NCBI GenBank assembly: GCA_012521105.1
Contig: JAAYNA010000084.1
Span: 1 to 64,000, forward strand
DNA length: 64,000 bases
Reading direction: 5' to 3'
Source of the DNA: Clostridiaceae bacterium
Lineage (GTDB): Bacteria > Bacillota > Clostridia > DSM-8532
A program made the translations under genes and the position numbers. The notes below the pieces were generated by a model. The model searched no databases. It saw nothing but the letters and a program-made list of their open reading frames with translations, and was not told the origin of the DNA. Positions 18,900 through 27,980 of this stretch are shown one piece after another (position 1 is the first letter of the stretch; each line of letters begins with the position of its first letter).

Positions 18900-19351
18900 A
18901 CAAAAAAGGCGTTTTTGCTGTGTTTCTTACAGGCCTGGTTTCAGGTATTATAATGGGTATATTATTATGGAATCTTTTATTGGCAGCAAAAATAGACAAC
19001 CTGTACAAGCGCAACAAATACCTTGAAAGCATGGTCGAAGATTATAAAATTAAGCTTGAAAAACTTGAACAATCCCAGCCCGAAAAAGAACTTACATTAA
19101 AAGGTATTACTGTACAGATTGATATTGAAGATGTACTTGAAAAAATGGTTCTTGAACAGGCAGTAAAACAGAAATATGATATTCTGTTAGGGAAAAAAAT
19201 CAGTGAAATAGACTTGGAACTGGTGGTACAGGTTGTGGATAAAAGAATCTTTGTGACAGAAAAGCACCAGTATCAGCTGACAGTTAACAGGGTTATTTTA
19301 TCATCAAACCTCAGTGTAAGTTTATCAGCCAGGGAAATATCATTGGACTGA
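18896..19351 (+). CDS. ytrI: YtrI-like sporulation membrane protein
   Basis: Partner of YtrH by position: ATG overlaps the end of ytrH (ATGA overlap at 18896), implying translational coupling. The 151-aa protein has an N-terminal membrane helix (about residues 6-30, FAVFLTGLVSGIIMGILLW), a coiled-coil segment (about 33-62, NKYLESMVEDYKIKLEKLEQ) and a C-terminal soluble domain probably outside the cytoplasm. This architecture fits YtrI of Bacillus, although sequence conservation in that family is low, so the name rests mainly on context. Confidence 0.75.
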   Translation: MNKKGVFAVFLTGLVSGIIMGILLWNLLLAAKIDNLYKRNKYLESMVEDYKIKLEKLEQSQPEKELTLKGITVQIDIEDVLEKMVLEQAVKQKYDILLGKKISEIDLELVVQVVDKRIFVTEKHQYQLTVNRVILSSNLSVSLSAREISLD

Positions 19352-19441
19352 AGCCTATGAAAATATTACAGAAATCTTGATTTTAACAGAGAATAATTAT
19401 ATTCTATTAATAATCAGTTAATTTTTGGAGGTGGTTCATAA

Positions 19442-19780
19442 ATGGCATTTCTGGATGATCTGAAAAAAGCTACGAAAAATATTGCTCAAAAAACAGGTGA
19501 CATGGTGGAAATTTCTAAACTCAACCTGAGTATTTCACAGGAGAAAGACAAAATCAACAAAATTTATTCTGAGATAGGAAAAGCAGTATATGAGCAGTAT
19601 ATAGCAGGGAACGATGTCGGTTTTGGTGAAAAATGTACTGTTATTGCCGAACATGAAAGAAAAATAGAAGAATTACAACAGAAAATTCTTGAAATTAAAA
19701 ACGTTAAAAAATGTCATTCGTGTGGAACAGAAATCGGTAAAGATATTGCCTATTGTCCTCAATGTGGAGCAAAACAATAA
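19442..19780 (+). CDS. Coiled-coil zinc-ribbon protein, 112 aa
   Basis: Function unknown. The N-terminal two thirds is helical and charged (MAFLDDLKKATKNIAQKTGD, then a heptad-rich EHERKIEELQQKILEIKN segment); the C terminus is a zinc ribbon with two CxxC knuckles (CHSCG and CPQCGAKQ at the end). Such small proteins are common in Clostridia and are often called zinc-ribbon domain proteins. GGAGGTGG precedes the ATG, indicating strong translation. Monocistronic, followed by a terminator. Confidence 0.8.
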   Translation: MAFLDDLKKATKNIAQKTGDMVEISKLNLSISQEKDKINKIYSEIGKAVYEQYIAGNDVGFGEKCTVIAEHERKIEELQQKILEIKNVKKCHSCGTEIGKDIAYCPQCGAKQ

Positions 19781-19823
19781 AGACATAAAAAATTTGCTAT
19801 AATACCTTCATTAAAGAATGCTT

Positions 19824-19855
19824 CTTCAGGCTACTCCTGAAGTGCTTTTCTTTTA
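19824..19855 (+). terminator. Intrinsic terminator after the zinc-ribbon gene
   Basis: CTTCAGG (19824-19830) pairs with CCTGAAG (19836-19842), loop CTACT, followed by TGCTTTTCTTTTATT. Confidence 0.65.
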
Positions 19856-19882
19856 TTAAAAAACTTTTTATGGCAGGGACAA

Positions 19883-20461
19883 ATGACGAAAAAAGAACTT
19901 AGACAGAAAGCTAAAGAATTACGGGATTCAATTAATACGGAAAGTGTTATTCAGCTTAGCGATATTATTCAAAACAGGGTGTGTAATCATCCATGGTTTG
20001 AGCATAGTGAAACTGTTTTTGTTTATGTATCCACCGGCAATGAGGTAAGAACATCGGGCATCATTGAAAAAGCAATAACAATGGACAAGAGGGTTTGTGT
20101 TCCCAGGGTTATACCCCGTGTAAAAATGGAGGCTGTTCCTATAACTAATGTTGAAAATGATCTTCAAATGGGTTTTTTTAATATAATGGAGCCCAAGCCT
20201 CACTTATTGCCAATTGGCGAAGGGGATATAGATTTGGTAATAGTACCGGGGCTTTTATTTGATAGAAATGGCTTCCGTATTGGATATGGTGGTGGGTATT
20301 ACGACAAATATTTAGCACAGCTGTCCGATAAATGCAGGACAATAGGTATTGCATTTGAATCCCAGATAGTTAATGAATTGCCTGTAGAAGACCATGATAT
20401 GAATGTGATGGCGATTATTACAGAAAACAGGGTCATTATATCAAAAGAAAAAAGATATTAG
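19883..20461 (+). CDS. 5-formyltetrahydrofolate cyclo-ligase
   Basis: Converts 5-formyltetrahydrofolate to 5,10-methenyltetrahydrofolate with ATP, recovering a dead-end folate. The 192-aa protein shows the N-terminal KKELRQKAKELRDSI region, VYVSTGNEVRT near residue 50, and the strongly conserved VPGLLFDRNGFRIGYGGGYY followed by DKYL near residues 122-145 that forms the folate/ATP site. Length is typical. ATG at 19883 with GGCAGGGA upstream. It belongs to the same family as Bacillus YqgN and E. coli FthC/YgfA. Works in one-carbon metabolism together with folD, found at 53.5 kb. Confidence 0.94.
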   Translation: MTKKELRQKAKELRDSINTESVIQLSDIIQNRVCNHPWFEHSETVFVYVSTGNEVRTSGIIEKAITMDKRVCVPRVIPRVKMEAVPITNVENDLQMGFFNIMEPKPHLLPIGEGDIDLVIVPGLLFDRNGFRIGYGGGYYDKYLAQLSDKCRTIGIAFESQIVNELPVEDHDMNVMAIITENRVIISKEKRY

Positions 20462-20522
20462 ACCCCGGCATTGGCGGGTAATTTATTTAACCGGAAAAAA
20501 ATTAGGCAGGGAAGTGATTTTC

Positions 20523-21320
20523 ATGCAGGTTTATTTATGTTTCCCAGGTGGAAAACACAAGGCTTTAACAATGAGCTACGATGACGGAAAAATACAGGAC
20601 AGGAGACTTGTCGGTATTTTTAATAAGTATGGCATTAAAGGAACATTCCATCTTAATTCAGATTTGTTAAACCAGCCCGAACGCATATCAGCCGAAGAAA
20701 TAGAAGGTTTATATAAGGGTCATGAAATTTCGGCACATACATGTACCCACCCAACGATAGCAAGGTGTCCGAAAGAGCAGATAGTACAGGAACTGTATAG
20801 TGATCGTGTAAATCTTGAAGACATAGTGGGTTATCCAATACGCGGCTTATCTTACCCCAATGGATCATATAACAAGCAGATCAGAGAAGTATTGCCGAAT
20901 CTGGGGTACGAGTATGCACGAACTGTTGAGGAAACAGGAGATTTTGGCCTGCCCGAAGATTTTTTCCGTTGGAAGGCTACATGCCATCATAATCGTGGTC
21001 TTATGGAGCTTGGTGAAAAGTTTATTAATCTGCATAAAAAGCAATATTTGTATTTAATGTATGTATGGGGACACAGTTACGAGTTTGACAATGACAATAA
21101 CTGGGTTCTTATTGAAAGCTTTTGTAAAATGGTAGGAAACAGAGATGACATTTGGTATGCAACAAATATTGAAATTGTGGATTATCTGAAAAGTTATGAA
21201 TTGTTAAAATTCTCTGCTTCTTTAAAGTTTGTTATAAATCCATTGGCACATTCCGTATGGTTAAGTGTTGATGGGAAAATAGTAGAGGTTAAAGGTGGAA
21301 CACGGGTAGATTTTGTTTAA
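20523..21320 (+). CDS. Polysaccharide deacetylase family protein, no signal peptide
   Basis: NodB-homology (carbohydrate esterase 4) protein. Catalytic motifs are visible: SYDDG near residue 18 (first aspartate pair), the metal-binding HEISAHTCTHPT near residues 70-81 (H-x3-H pattern), and LSYPNGSYN near 110. The 265-aa product lacks a signal peptide or membrane anchor, so it may act inside the cell or on a soluble sugar. A short beta-rich tail follows the domain after about residue 235. ATG at 20523 is preferred (AGGGAAG at nine bases) over the GTG at 20514, which overlaps the binding site. It stands between the folate gene and dnaE; substrate unknown. Confidence 0.82.
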   Translation: MQVYLCFPGGKHKALTMSYDDGKIQDRRLVGIFNKYGIKGTFHLNSDLLNQPERISAEEIEGLYKGHEISAHTCTHPTIARCPKEQIVQELYSDRVNLEDIVGYPIRGLSYPNGSYNKQIREVLPNLGYEYARTVEETGDFGLPEDFFRWKATCHHNRGLMELGEKFINLHKKQYLYLMYVWGHSYEFDNDNNWVLIESFCKMVGNRDDIWYATNIEIVDYLKSYELLKFSASLKFVINPLAHSVWLSVDGKIVEVKGGTRVDFV

Positions 21321-21370
21321 AGTTGGAAGTGATGCGCCAGATATCTTGATATAAGTCTGTTTAGAATATC

Positions 21371-21397
21371 TTGCACAAATCATTCTGTTACTATAAT
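21371..21397 (+). promoter_or_regulatory. Possible promoter of dnaE
   Basis: TATAAT at 21392-21397 with TTGCAC at 21371-21376; the 15-base spacer is short. About 90 bases before dnaE. Confidence 0.4.
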
Positions 21398-21485
21398 ATT
21401 TATATTGGGAATTCATAATAAGAAAATTGTTGAGAGAACAATCAGATAAAGGTAAATTTAGGAAAACCTGAAAACGGAGAATTGT

Positions 21486-24400
21486 ATGGGTTCTTTTGTT
21501 CATTTGCATGTACATACTGAATACAGTCTTCTGGATGGAGCAAACCGGATTTGGCCTCTTGTAAAGAGGGTTAAGGAGCTGGGAATGGACAGTATTGCTA
21601 TAACCGATCACGGCGCTATGTACGGGGTTATAGACTTTTATAAAGCATGCAAAAAAGAAGGTATAAAACCAATCCTGGGTTGCGAGGTATATACTGCAGC
21701 CCGTACAAGGTTTGATAAAGACGCACGGCTTGATTCCGAGCAGGGACATTTGGTGTTGCTTGTAAAGAATAACAAGGGATATAAGAATCTTATGAAAATG
21801 GTCTCTGCAGCATTCACCGAAGGGTTTTACTACAAACCCAGAATTGATATGGAACTGTTAAAACGGTATCATGAAGGGCTGATTGGCTTAAGTGCCTGCC
21901 TCGCAGGAGATATCCCTACTGCATTATTGAACAATGACTATGAAAAAGCAAAAAAGCTGGCGATTCAGTTTGAAAATATATTTGGCAAGGGTAATTTTTA
22001 TCTTGAACTTCAGCATAATGGAATAGAAGAGCAAAAACTTGTAAACCAGGGTCTTGTGAGATTGTCTCAAGAAACAGGGATTCCACTGGTGGCAACTAAT
22101 GATGTGCATTATTTGAGAAAAGAAGATGCAAGAGCCCAGGAAATTCTTATGTGCGTGCAGACAGCAAAAACCGTTGAAGATGACGACCATATGCAGTTTG
22201 AAACCGATGAATTGTATCTGAAACCACCGGAGATTATGCAAAAGCAGTTTCATTACTGTCCTGAGGCAATTTCCAATACGGTTAAAATTGCAGAAATGTG
22301 CAATGTAGAACTTGAGTTTGGTAAACTACACTTGCCTAAATTCGATGTGCCTGGCAATGAGGATGCCTTTGAATACCTTAAAAAACAATGCCTGAAAGGG
22401 TTTGAAAAAAAATATAATAATAATCCAAAGCTTTTGGAACGGCTAAATTACGAACTTTCAATAATTAATAACATGGGTTATGTTGATTACTTTTTAATAG
22501 TGTGGGATTTCATACGCTACGCTAAGGAAAACGGTATAATGGTAGGCCCGGGAAGAGGTTCTGCAGCAGGCAGTATGGTTTCATACTGCCTTGGTATAAC
22601 AAATGTTGACCCGATACGTTATAATCTTATTTTCGAACGTTTTTTAAACCCCGAGCGTATCAGCATGCCCGATATTGACATTGATTTCTGTTTTGAACGC
22701 CGTGGAGAAGTTATCGATTATGTTGTCAATAAATATGGCAAAGACAGGGTAGCTCAGATTATCACTTTTGGAACAATGGCGGCGCGTGCTGTAATAAGAG
22801 ACGTTGGGCGTGCCCTTGCAATTCCCTATGCGGAGGTTGACAGAATCGCAAAAATGATACCAATGCAGTTAGGGATGAGTATTGAAAAAGCTTTAGAAAT
22901 AAACAGCGAACTAAGAAATGCCTATGAAACTGAGCCGCGTACCCACGAACTGATCAGCACTGCTATAATTCTTGAAGGAATGCCCAGGCATGCTTCCACA
23001 CATGCTGCAGGGGTTGTAATCTCCAGCGAGCCTGTAACTGAATATGTTCCATTATACCAGAGTGAAGGAAATATATGCACGCAGTTCCCGATGAATACCC
23101 TGGAAGAACTGGGGCTTCTTAAAATGGATTTCTTAGGTTTAAGAACCCTTACTGTAATCAGAGATACTGTAAAAATGGTTGAAGAAAACCACGGAATAAA
23201 AATTGATATTGACAATATTAATATGAACGATCCCGGGATATACCAACTGATTAGCCGTGGTGAAACTCTTGGTATATTTCAGCTTGAAAGTTCGGGAATG
23301 ACACAGTTTATGACCGAACTGAAACCTTCATGTATTGAAGATATTATAGCAGGTATATCTCTTTACCGGCCGGGGCCAATGGATCAGATCCCCAGGTATA
23401 TCAGAAACAAGAAAAATCCCGAGAATATTAAATATGCCCATCCTCTGCTCGAGCCTATATTGAATGTTACTTATGGCTGTATGGTTTATCAGGAACAGGT
23501 AATGCAGATTGTAAGGAGGCTGGCAGGATATTCTCTTGGCAGAGCTGATTTGGTTCGCCGTGCTATGGCTAAAAAGAAAAAGGAAATAATGGAAGAAGAA
23601 CGTCAAAAGTTTGTTTACGGGGAATCAGATTCAGAAGGAAATGTGCTGATACCCGGCGCTGTGCGCAATGGCGTGGATGAGAAAACTGCCAATGAGATAT
23701 TCGATGAAATGATGGACTTTGCCAGTTATGCTTTTAATAAGTCCCACGCTGCCGGTTATGCTGTTATAGCAGTCCAAACGGCCTATCTGAAACATTATTA
23801 TCCTGTTGAGTTTATGGCTGCACTTTTGAACAGTTTCTTAGGCTCACCGAATAAAATATCCCAATATGTTTTGGAATGCAGAAGAATGGGAATTCAGGTA
23901 CTGCCCCCTGACATAAATGAAAGTGGGGAGCGTTTTACTGTCAGCAATGGAAAGATCCGTTTTGGGCTTGCAGCTGTAAAGAATGTTGGAAGCAGTGTTG
24001 TGAGGCATATTATTGCCGAGCGGAATAAAAATGGCCCCTTTAAGAGTTTTCCAGATCTATGTGAGAGAGTTGACAGCAGGGATTTGAATAAAAGATGCAT
24101 TGAAAGCCTGATTAAAAGCGGAGCCTTTGATTCATTCAGGGTATATCGTTCCAGGCTTATGAATTCCTATGACAGGATTATTGATAATATTGCCAATGAA
24201 AGAAAAAGAAAAATAGAAGGTCAGATGTCTTTATTCGATATTGCATCGGGTGCTGATTCAACTGTTGTACATGAGGTTTCATATCCGGATCTGGAGGAAT
24301 ATGATTTCAGGCTATTGCTCGCAATGGAAAAAGATGTTCTGGGTTTATATGTATCGGGGCATCCTTTAAGTGAATTTGAAGAGGATATCAGAAAACATGC

Positions 24401-25097
24401 AACTTTGTATTCTTCGGATTTATTTGTTGAAGAACAGGACACAGGGCATATTAATAACAAGTTCTCAGATGGTTCATTTGCGCGAATAGCAGGCATTATT
24501 ACCGAAATAAAAACCATTACAACAAAAAATAATCAATTGATGGCATTTGTAACTGTAGAAGACCTTACCGGTCAGATGGAGGTTATTATTTTTCCAAGTG
24601 TCCTGGAGAAATATGGTGAACTGGTAAAACCTGAGCTGCCTGTTTGGATTGAAGGGAAATTAAGCATAAGGGAAGATGAACAGCCAAAAATTCTTGTTGA
24701 AATGGTAAAACCAATTGTAAAAGGTGAAAATTTTCCGAATGACTCTAAAAATAAAAGTGGTTCAAGCAATAGTTTTATTAGTGAAAGCAGAGCTTTTTAC
24801 AGTGTTAAAACCGAAAATGGCAGTCCTGGCAGCAAAGAACCAAAGGAAAACAATAATAAATTTCAGGAATTTATTAACTGCATTAAGGTTCGTATACCCG
24901 AAAATACAAAGCGGGAAATTATTTCTGCTGTCTGTTCTCTTCTGAAATATTTTGAGGGAACAGAGCCTGTTTATTTGTATTACAATGGAACTGTAAATAA
25001 GAAGTACCGCGTCTTTTGCAACAGGACACTATTAAACGAACTCATAAATCTGCTTGGCGAGGAAAACATAAAATATGAGAAAACAGCTGTTTATTAA
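21486..25097 (+). CDS. dnaE: DNA polymerase III alpha subunit (DnaE)
   Basis: Replicative DNA polymerase of family C. The 1203-aa protein has the PHP domain at the N terminus (HVHTEYSLLDGA, AITDHGAMYG), the palm with GPGRGSAAGSMVSYC and the catalytic PDIDIDF aspartates near residue 400, the third acidic site in MDFLGLRTLT near 550, the fingers region SLYRPGPMDQIPRYI, a helix-hairpin-helix beta-binding section and an OB domain near 985-1080 (ITEIKTITTKNNQLMAF). A low-complexity linker and a short C-terminal domain (residues about 1110-1203) end the protein. ATG at 21486 with CGGAG upstream. The order dnaE-pfkA is the Firmicute one. Confidence 0.96.
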   Translation: MGSFVHLHVHTEYSLLDGANRIWPLVKRVKELGMDSIAITDHGAMYGVIDFYKACKKEGIKPILGCEVYTAARTRFDKDARLDSEQGHLVLLVKNNKGYKNLMKMVSAAFTEGFYYKPRIDMELLKRYHEGLIGLSACLAGDIPTALLNNDYEKAKKLAIQFENIFGKGNFYLELQHNGIEEQKLVNQGLVRLSQETGIPLVATNDVHYLRKEDARAQEILMCVQTAKTVEDDDHMQFETDELYLKPPEIMQKQFHYCPEAISNTVKIAEMCNVELEFGKLHLPKFDVPGNEDAFEYLKKQCLKGFEKKYNNNPKLLERLNYELSIINNMGYVDYFLIVWDFIRYAKENGIMVGPGRGSAAGSMVSYCLGITNVDPIRYNLIFERFLNPERISMPDIDIDFCFERRGEVIDYVVNKYGKDRVAQIITFGTMAARAVIRDVGRALAIPYAEVDRIAKMIPMQLGMSIEKALEINSELRNAYETEPRTHELISTAIILEGMPRHASTHAAGVVISSEPVTEYVPLYQSEGNICTQFPMNTLEELGLLKMDFLGLRTLTVIRDTVKMVEENHGIKIDIDNINMNDPGIYQLISRGETLGIFQLESSGMTQFMTELKPSCIEDIIAGISLYRPGPMDQIPRYIRNKKNPENIKYAHPLLEPILNVTYGCMVYQEQVMQIVRRLAGYSLGRADLVRRAMAKKKKEIMEEERQKFVYGESDSEGNVLIPGAVRNGVDEKTANEIFDEMMDFASYAFNKSHAAGYAVIAVQTAYLKHYYPVEFMAALLNSFLGSPNKISQYVLECRRMGIQVLPPDINESGERFTVSNGKIRFGLAAVKNVGSSVVRHIIAERNKNGPFKSFPDLCERVDSRDLNKRCIESLIKSGAFDSFRVYRSRLMNSYDRIIDNIANERKRKIEGQMSLFDIASGADSTVVHEVSYPDLEEYDFRLLLAMEKDVLGLYVSGHPLSEFEEDIRKHATLYSSDLFVEEQDTGHINNKFSDGSFARIAGIITEIKTITTKNNQLMAFVTVEDLTGQMEVIIFPSVLEKYGELVKPELPVWIEGKLSIREDEQPKILVEMVKPIVKGENFPNDSKNKSGSSNSFISESRAFYSVKTENGSPGSKEPKENNNKFQEFINCIKVRIPENTKREIISAVCSLLKYFEGTEPVYLYYNGTVNKKYRVFCNRTLLNELINLLGEENIKYEKTAVY

Positions 25098-25260
25098 AAG
25101 GGTTTGTGACTTGCGTTTTAAAGGAAAATAATATATAGTAATCACAGGAATATTTTTTCTTTTGCATCGAGCAAATATCTGCAACTGTAAAACAACAGTA
25201 ATATTGCGTATTGGTGTCCTTAGGAACCTAAGAACCTGAATTGGCAGGGGGGAACAATGA

Positions 25261-25455
25261 ATGTGGACAGTTGTTTATATGGCCCAAAATAAGGAAATTG
25301 CTGAGAAGTTAAAATCAGCATTGGAAGCAGAAGGTATTTTGGTAAAAGTTAGTCCCGTTAGCCAAAAGGAGAAGAGTGATAATTGTTTTGAAATTTCTGT
25401 TCCTGAAGGTGAAGTAGAAGAGGCGCATAGTATAATCATTGAAAAAGGGTTTTAA
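25261..25455 (+). CDS. DUF2007-like small protein
   Basis: 64-aa protein of unknown function. The pattern TVVYMAQNKEIAEKLKSALE followed by AEGILVKV and a final EVEEAHSIIIEKGF resembles the DUF2007 ferredoxin-like fold of a putative signal-transducing small protein family: strand, helix, strand, strand, helix. AGGGGGG lies eight bases before the ATG. It sits between dnaE and pfkA and ends in its own terminator. Similar genes beside pfkA in Clostridia have at times been labelled glutamate decarboxylase, which the sequence does not support. Confidence 0.7.
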   Translation: MWTVVYMAQNKEIAEKLKSALEAEGILVKVSPVSQKEKSDNCFEISVPEGEVEEAHSIIIEKGF

Positions 25456-25483
25456 TTTATTATATTATGCTAATCTTTACAAG

Positions 25484-25509
25484 CCCGTGTAGAATGCACG
25501 GGTTTTAAT
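25484..25509 (+). terminator. Intrinsic terminator before pfkA
   Basis: CCCGTG (25484-25489) pairs with CACGGG (25497-25502), loop TAGAATG, followed by TTTTAATT. Confidence 0.65.
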
Positions 25510-25564
25510 TACACCTAAATAAAAAATCAGCAAATTCAACATTATTACAGAAGTTGGTGAGGAA

Positions 25565-26536
25565 ATGAGCGAAATTAAGACAATTGGAGTTTTGACCAGT
25601 GGTGGAGATGCCCCCGGTATGAATGCAGCTGTTCGTGCAGTTGTTAGAACGGGCATTTATTATGGTTTTAAAGTATTGGGCATACGCAAAGGGTATGCAG
25701 GGCTTTTAAGCGGTGATATTGAAGAAATGACCCTGCGCTCTGTTGGAGACTTGATTCACCGTGGAGGTACAGTTTTACAGACTGCCAGGTCTTCGGAATT
25801 TAACACTGAAGCAGGAGTTAAAAAAGGAATCACAATTGCAGAGGTTTTTGGCATTGATGCCCTGGTGGTAATTGGTGGGGATGGTTCTTTCAGAGGAGCG
25901 CGGGATCTTAGCAGTCAGGGTTTTACAACTATATGCATACCTGCAACTATTGATAACGACATTGCTTCAACAGAATATACTATAGGCTTTGACACTGCAC
26001 TGAATACTGTTCAGGATGCAATTGATAAAATAAGGGATACAGCGTATTCCCATGAACGTTGTAGCGTGCTTGAAGTTATGGGCAGAAAGGCCGGATATAT
26101 TGCATTAAATGTTGCAATATCCGGTGGAGCAGAAGCTGTTATTCTGCCTGAGAAAGAGTTTGATATAGACAGGGATATCATAAAACCAATTATTGAAGGC
26201 AGAAACCGTGGCAAAAAGCATTACCTGGTAATAATTGCTGAAGGTGTGGGCGGTGCGGTTGAAATAGCTAAGTATATTGAAGAGAAGACCGACATAAAAA
26301 CAAGAGCAACAATACTAGGTCATATTCAGCGCGGAGGCAGCCCGACAGTATACGATCGTGTCACAGCAAGCTGTATGGGTGCCTATGCGGTAAAGCTTCT
26401 GAAAAATGGCTCTAAAAACCGGGTTGTTTCAATGCAAAATGGAATTATCACCGATTTTGATATTGATGAGGCCCTTTCAATGAAAAAGACAATTGATGAG
26501 GAAATGGTTGAACTTAATAAAATTCTTGCTTTGTAG
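25565..26536 (+). CDS. pfkA: ATP-dependent 6-phosphofructokinase
   Basis: Phosphorylates fructose 6-phosphate to fructose 1,6-bisphosphate in glycolysis. At 323 aa it matches bacterial PfkA. Motifs: TSGGDAPGMNAAVRAVVR at residues 10-27, GGDGSFRGA near 102 (the glycine after the aspartate marks ATP rather than pyrophosphate use), PATIDNDIASTEYTIGFDTA near 122-141 with the catalytic aspartate, VEVMGR-type VLEVMGRKAGY near 165 and ILGHIQRGGSP near 250. ATG at 25565 with GGTGAGGAA upstream. Follows dnaE as in Bacillus, but pyruvate kinase does not follow here. Confidence 0.96.
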   Translation: MSEIKTIGVLTSGGDAPGMNAAVRAVVRTGIYYGFKVLGIRKGYAGLLSGDIEEMTLRSVGDLIHRGGTVLQTARSSEFNTEAGVKKGITIAEVFGIDALVVIGGDGSFRGARDLSSQGFTTICIPATIDNDIASTEYTIGFDTALNTVQDAIDKIRDTAYSHERCSVLEVMGRKAGYIALNVAISGGAEAVILPEKEFDIDRDIIKPIIEGRNRGKKHYLVIIAEGVGGAVEIAKYIEEKTDIKTRATILGHIQRGGSPTVYDRVTASCMGAYAVKLLKNGSKNRVVSMQNGIITDFDIDEALSMKKTIDEEMVELNKILAL

Positions 26537-26577
26537 GCCATTTATAGTGAAATACACAGGCCGGAAGAGGATAGAAC

Positions 26578-27006
26578 ATGGTTTCAAAAACAAAGCTTAT
26601 TGTTCGGTACCAGGAAACCGATCAAATGGGTATAGTACACCATTCAGTTTACCCAATTTGGTTTGAATGCGGAAGAACGGATTTTATAAAAAAAGCAGGT
26701 ATTACATACAGCAAAATGGAGGAAGAAGGGATAAGGCTCCCATTACGCAGCCTTAAATGCAATTATTATCACCCGTCATTTTATGAGGACGAGATAATTG
26801 TAAAAACCCGTATTGTTGATTTAACACCTACAAGAATCACATTCTATTATGAAGTGATTAGAAGAGGTTCTTTAAAACCTATTGTTACAGGAGAGACAGA
26901 ACATATATGGGTTAATAATGATTTAAAACCTATTAACATGAGAAAATATAAACCTGATTTGTTTAATATGATACAAGCCATATATAATGAGGAAGGAAGT
27001 GCTTAA
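26578..27006 (+). CDS. YbgC-type acyl-CoA thioesterase
   Basis: Hot-dog fold thioesterase that hydrolyses acyl-CoA. The 142-aa sequence shows RYQETDQMGIVHHSVYPIWF near residues 10-29, including the catalytic aspartate and the YbgC-type histidine and Y-x-x-W/Y-F segment, then ECGRTDFIKKAGI on the central helix. The family length is 130-150 aa. GGAAGAGG precedes the ATG. The stop overlaps the predicted start of pgsA by 20 bases, so translation may be coupled; a role in phospholipid metabolism is plausible from that neighbour but not shown. Confidence 0.87.
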   Translation: MVSKTKLIVRYQETDQMGIVHHSVYPIWFECGRTDFIKKAGITYSKMEEEGIRLPLRSLKCNYYHPSFYEDEIIVKTRIVDLTPTRITFYYEVIRRGSLKPIVTGETEHIWVNNDLKPINMRKYKPDLFNMIQAIYNEEGSA

Positions 27007-27538
27007 AATAAGCAAAAGTAAGTGGAGGTACATACCAAATATATTAACTGTACTCAGGCTTGTGGTTATACCAGTAATGGCATATTTTATGATTCTGAAA
27101 GAGTGGGTTATAAGTTTGGTTATTTTTGTTCTGGCTGAAATTACCGATGTGGTAGATGGTTATATTGCCCGAAAGTTTCGGGCTACGTCAAATTTTGGAA
27201 AACTGGCAGACCCACTTGCTGATAAACTGCTGCAGCTAACAGCTCTTCTGCTGTTGTCAACTGGTGGCAGGATTCCAATGCTTTTCTTTAATATTCTCTG
27301 TGTAAAAGAATTGGCCATGATTATCGGGGCATTGTTTTTCTTAAAAAAAGATGTTGTTGTTTATTCTAATTGGATTGGAAAAGCAGCTTCGGCTATTATT
27401 TTTGCAGGAATAGTACTGTCTTTTCTTAATATATCCGTTGCAGAATACCTGCTTTGGGCAGGTTTGGCGGTATCATTTACCGCAGGTGCTTTTTATCTGA
27501 TCAGATTCTTAAAGCAGATGAAGGGCAAAACCGAATAA
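26987..27538 (+). CDS. pgsA: CDP-diacylglycerol--glycerol-3-phosphate 3-phosphatidyltransferase
   Basis: Membrane enzyme that makes phosphatidylglycerol phosphate. The complete CDP-alcohol phosphotransferase signature is visible: DVVDGYIARKF, eight residues, then GKLADPLADK (pattern D-x2-D-G-x2-A-R-x8-G-x3-D-x3-D) around residues 58-84. Several membrane helices surround it (for example LVVIPVMAYFMIL and AASAIIFAGIVLSFL). The 183-aa length is typical. The start is uncertain: ATG at 26987 lies inside the thioesterase gene without a clear site, GTG at 26999 is an alternative with a binding site too close; PNILTVLRL, the normal N-terminal part of the family, begins at residue 16 of the longer form. 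Confidence 0.93.
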   Translation: MRKEVLKISKSKWRYIPNILTVLRLVVIPVMAYFMILKEWVISLVIFVLAEITDVVDGYIARKFRATSNFGKLADPLADKLLQLTALLLLSTGGRIPMLFFNILCVKELAMIIGALFFLKKDVVVYSNWIGKAASAIIFAGIVLSFLNISVAEYLLWAGLAVSFTAGAFYLIRFLKQMKGKTE

Positions 27539-27628
27539 GAAAATATCAAGTAGGAGGCTACCCGACCAATGGACAGCCTCTTACTCGATTGATTATAGGT
27601 TACTTTCTAAACTACAGCCCTGGTTTTC

Positions 27629-27745
27629 CTAACATTTGTCGCAACCGCCGTAGCCATAGCCGCGATTATAGAACAAGCACAGGAAAATAAGGATGAAGAA
27701 TAAAACCTCACTATTATTCCAGCCACCGAACATGCCGTCTGCCAT
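27629..27745 (-). CDS. Tiny hydrophobic protein, 38 aa (spore-coat-like paralogue A)
   Basis: Short gene on the opposite strand with a near-perfect binding site (AAAGGAGGGG seven bases before the ATG). The product starts MADGMFGGWNNSEVLFF, continues with a hydrophobic core (ILIFLCLFYN) and ends in a glycine, tyrosine and cysteine rich tail (RGYGYGGCDKC). It shares the segment NSEVLFFI and the general plan with the 34-aa protein encoded 130 bases upstream. Tiny proteins of this build (YjcZ-like or high-cysteine spore coat types) are common in spore formers; the role is inferred. Not detectable by a 60-codon cut-off. Confidence 0.72.
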   Translation of the reverse strand: MADGMFGGWNNSEVLFFILIFLCLFYNRGYGYGGCDKC

Positions 27746-27875
27746 TTATATCCCCTCCTTTGCAATAGGCTCTGATTTTACTTGGCATAAAACTTTTGTT
27801 CTGACAGAAAGCCGGCCACAAACAAGCTATCTGCATTTACCTGTTACTTAGTAAAGTGGACGAACTTTTTTTAGT

Positions 27876-27980
27876 TTAATCGTAATCGCAGCATCCATTG
27901 TCCCAGAACAGGAGTAGGAATAGAATGATAAAAAACAGTACTTCACTATTTTCGCTGAAGAATCCTCGTCTGCCTCCCAT
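27876..27980 (-). CDS. Tiny hydrophobic protein, 34 aa (spore-coat-like paralogue B)
   Basis: Paralogue of the preceding 38-aa gene. AAAAAAGGAGGGGG lies nine bases before the ATG. The product MGGRRGFFSENSEVLFFI continues with a leucine/isoleucine-rich hydrophobic stretch and ends WDNGCCDYD, with a double cysteine. The conserved element is NSEVLFFI followed by a run of about 10 hydrophobic residues and a Cys-containing polar tail. The 130-base gap between the two genes contains no other gene. Both are oriented away from the DUF3792 gene. Spore-coat or spore-membrane placement is a guess from build and lineage. Confidence 0.7.
   Translation of the reverse strand: MGGRRGFFSENSEVLFFIILFLLLFWDNGCCDYD

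Noticed and set aside
25098-25260. Structured RNA between dnaE and the DUF2007-like gene
   Set aside because: Only weak 5-bp stems (for example ACTGT/ACAGT) are seen and no known motif; insufficient to call an RNA gene.
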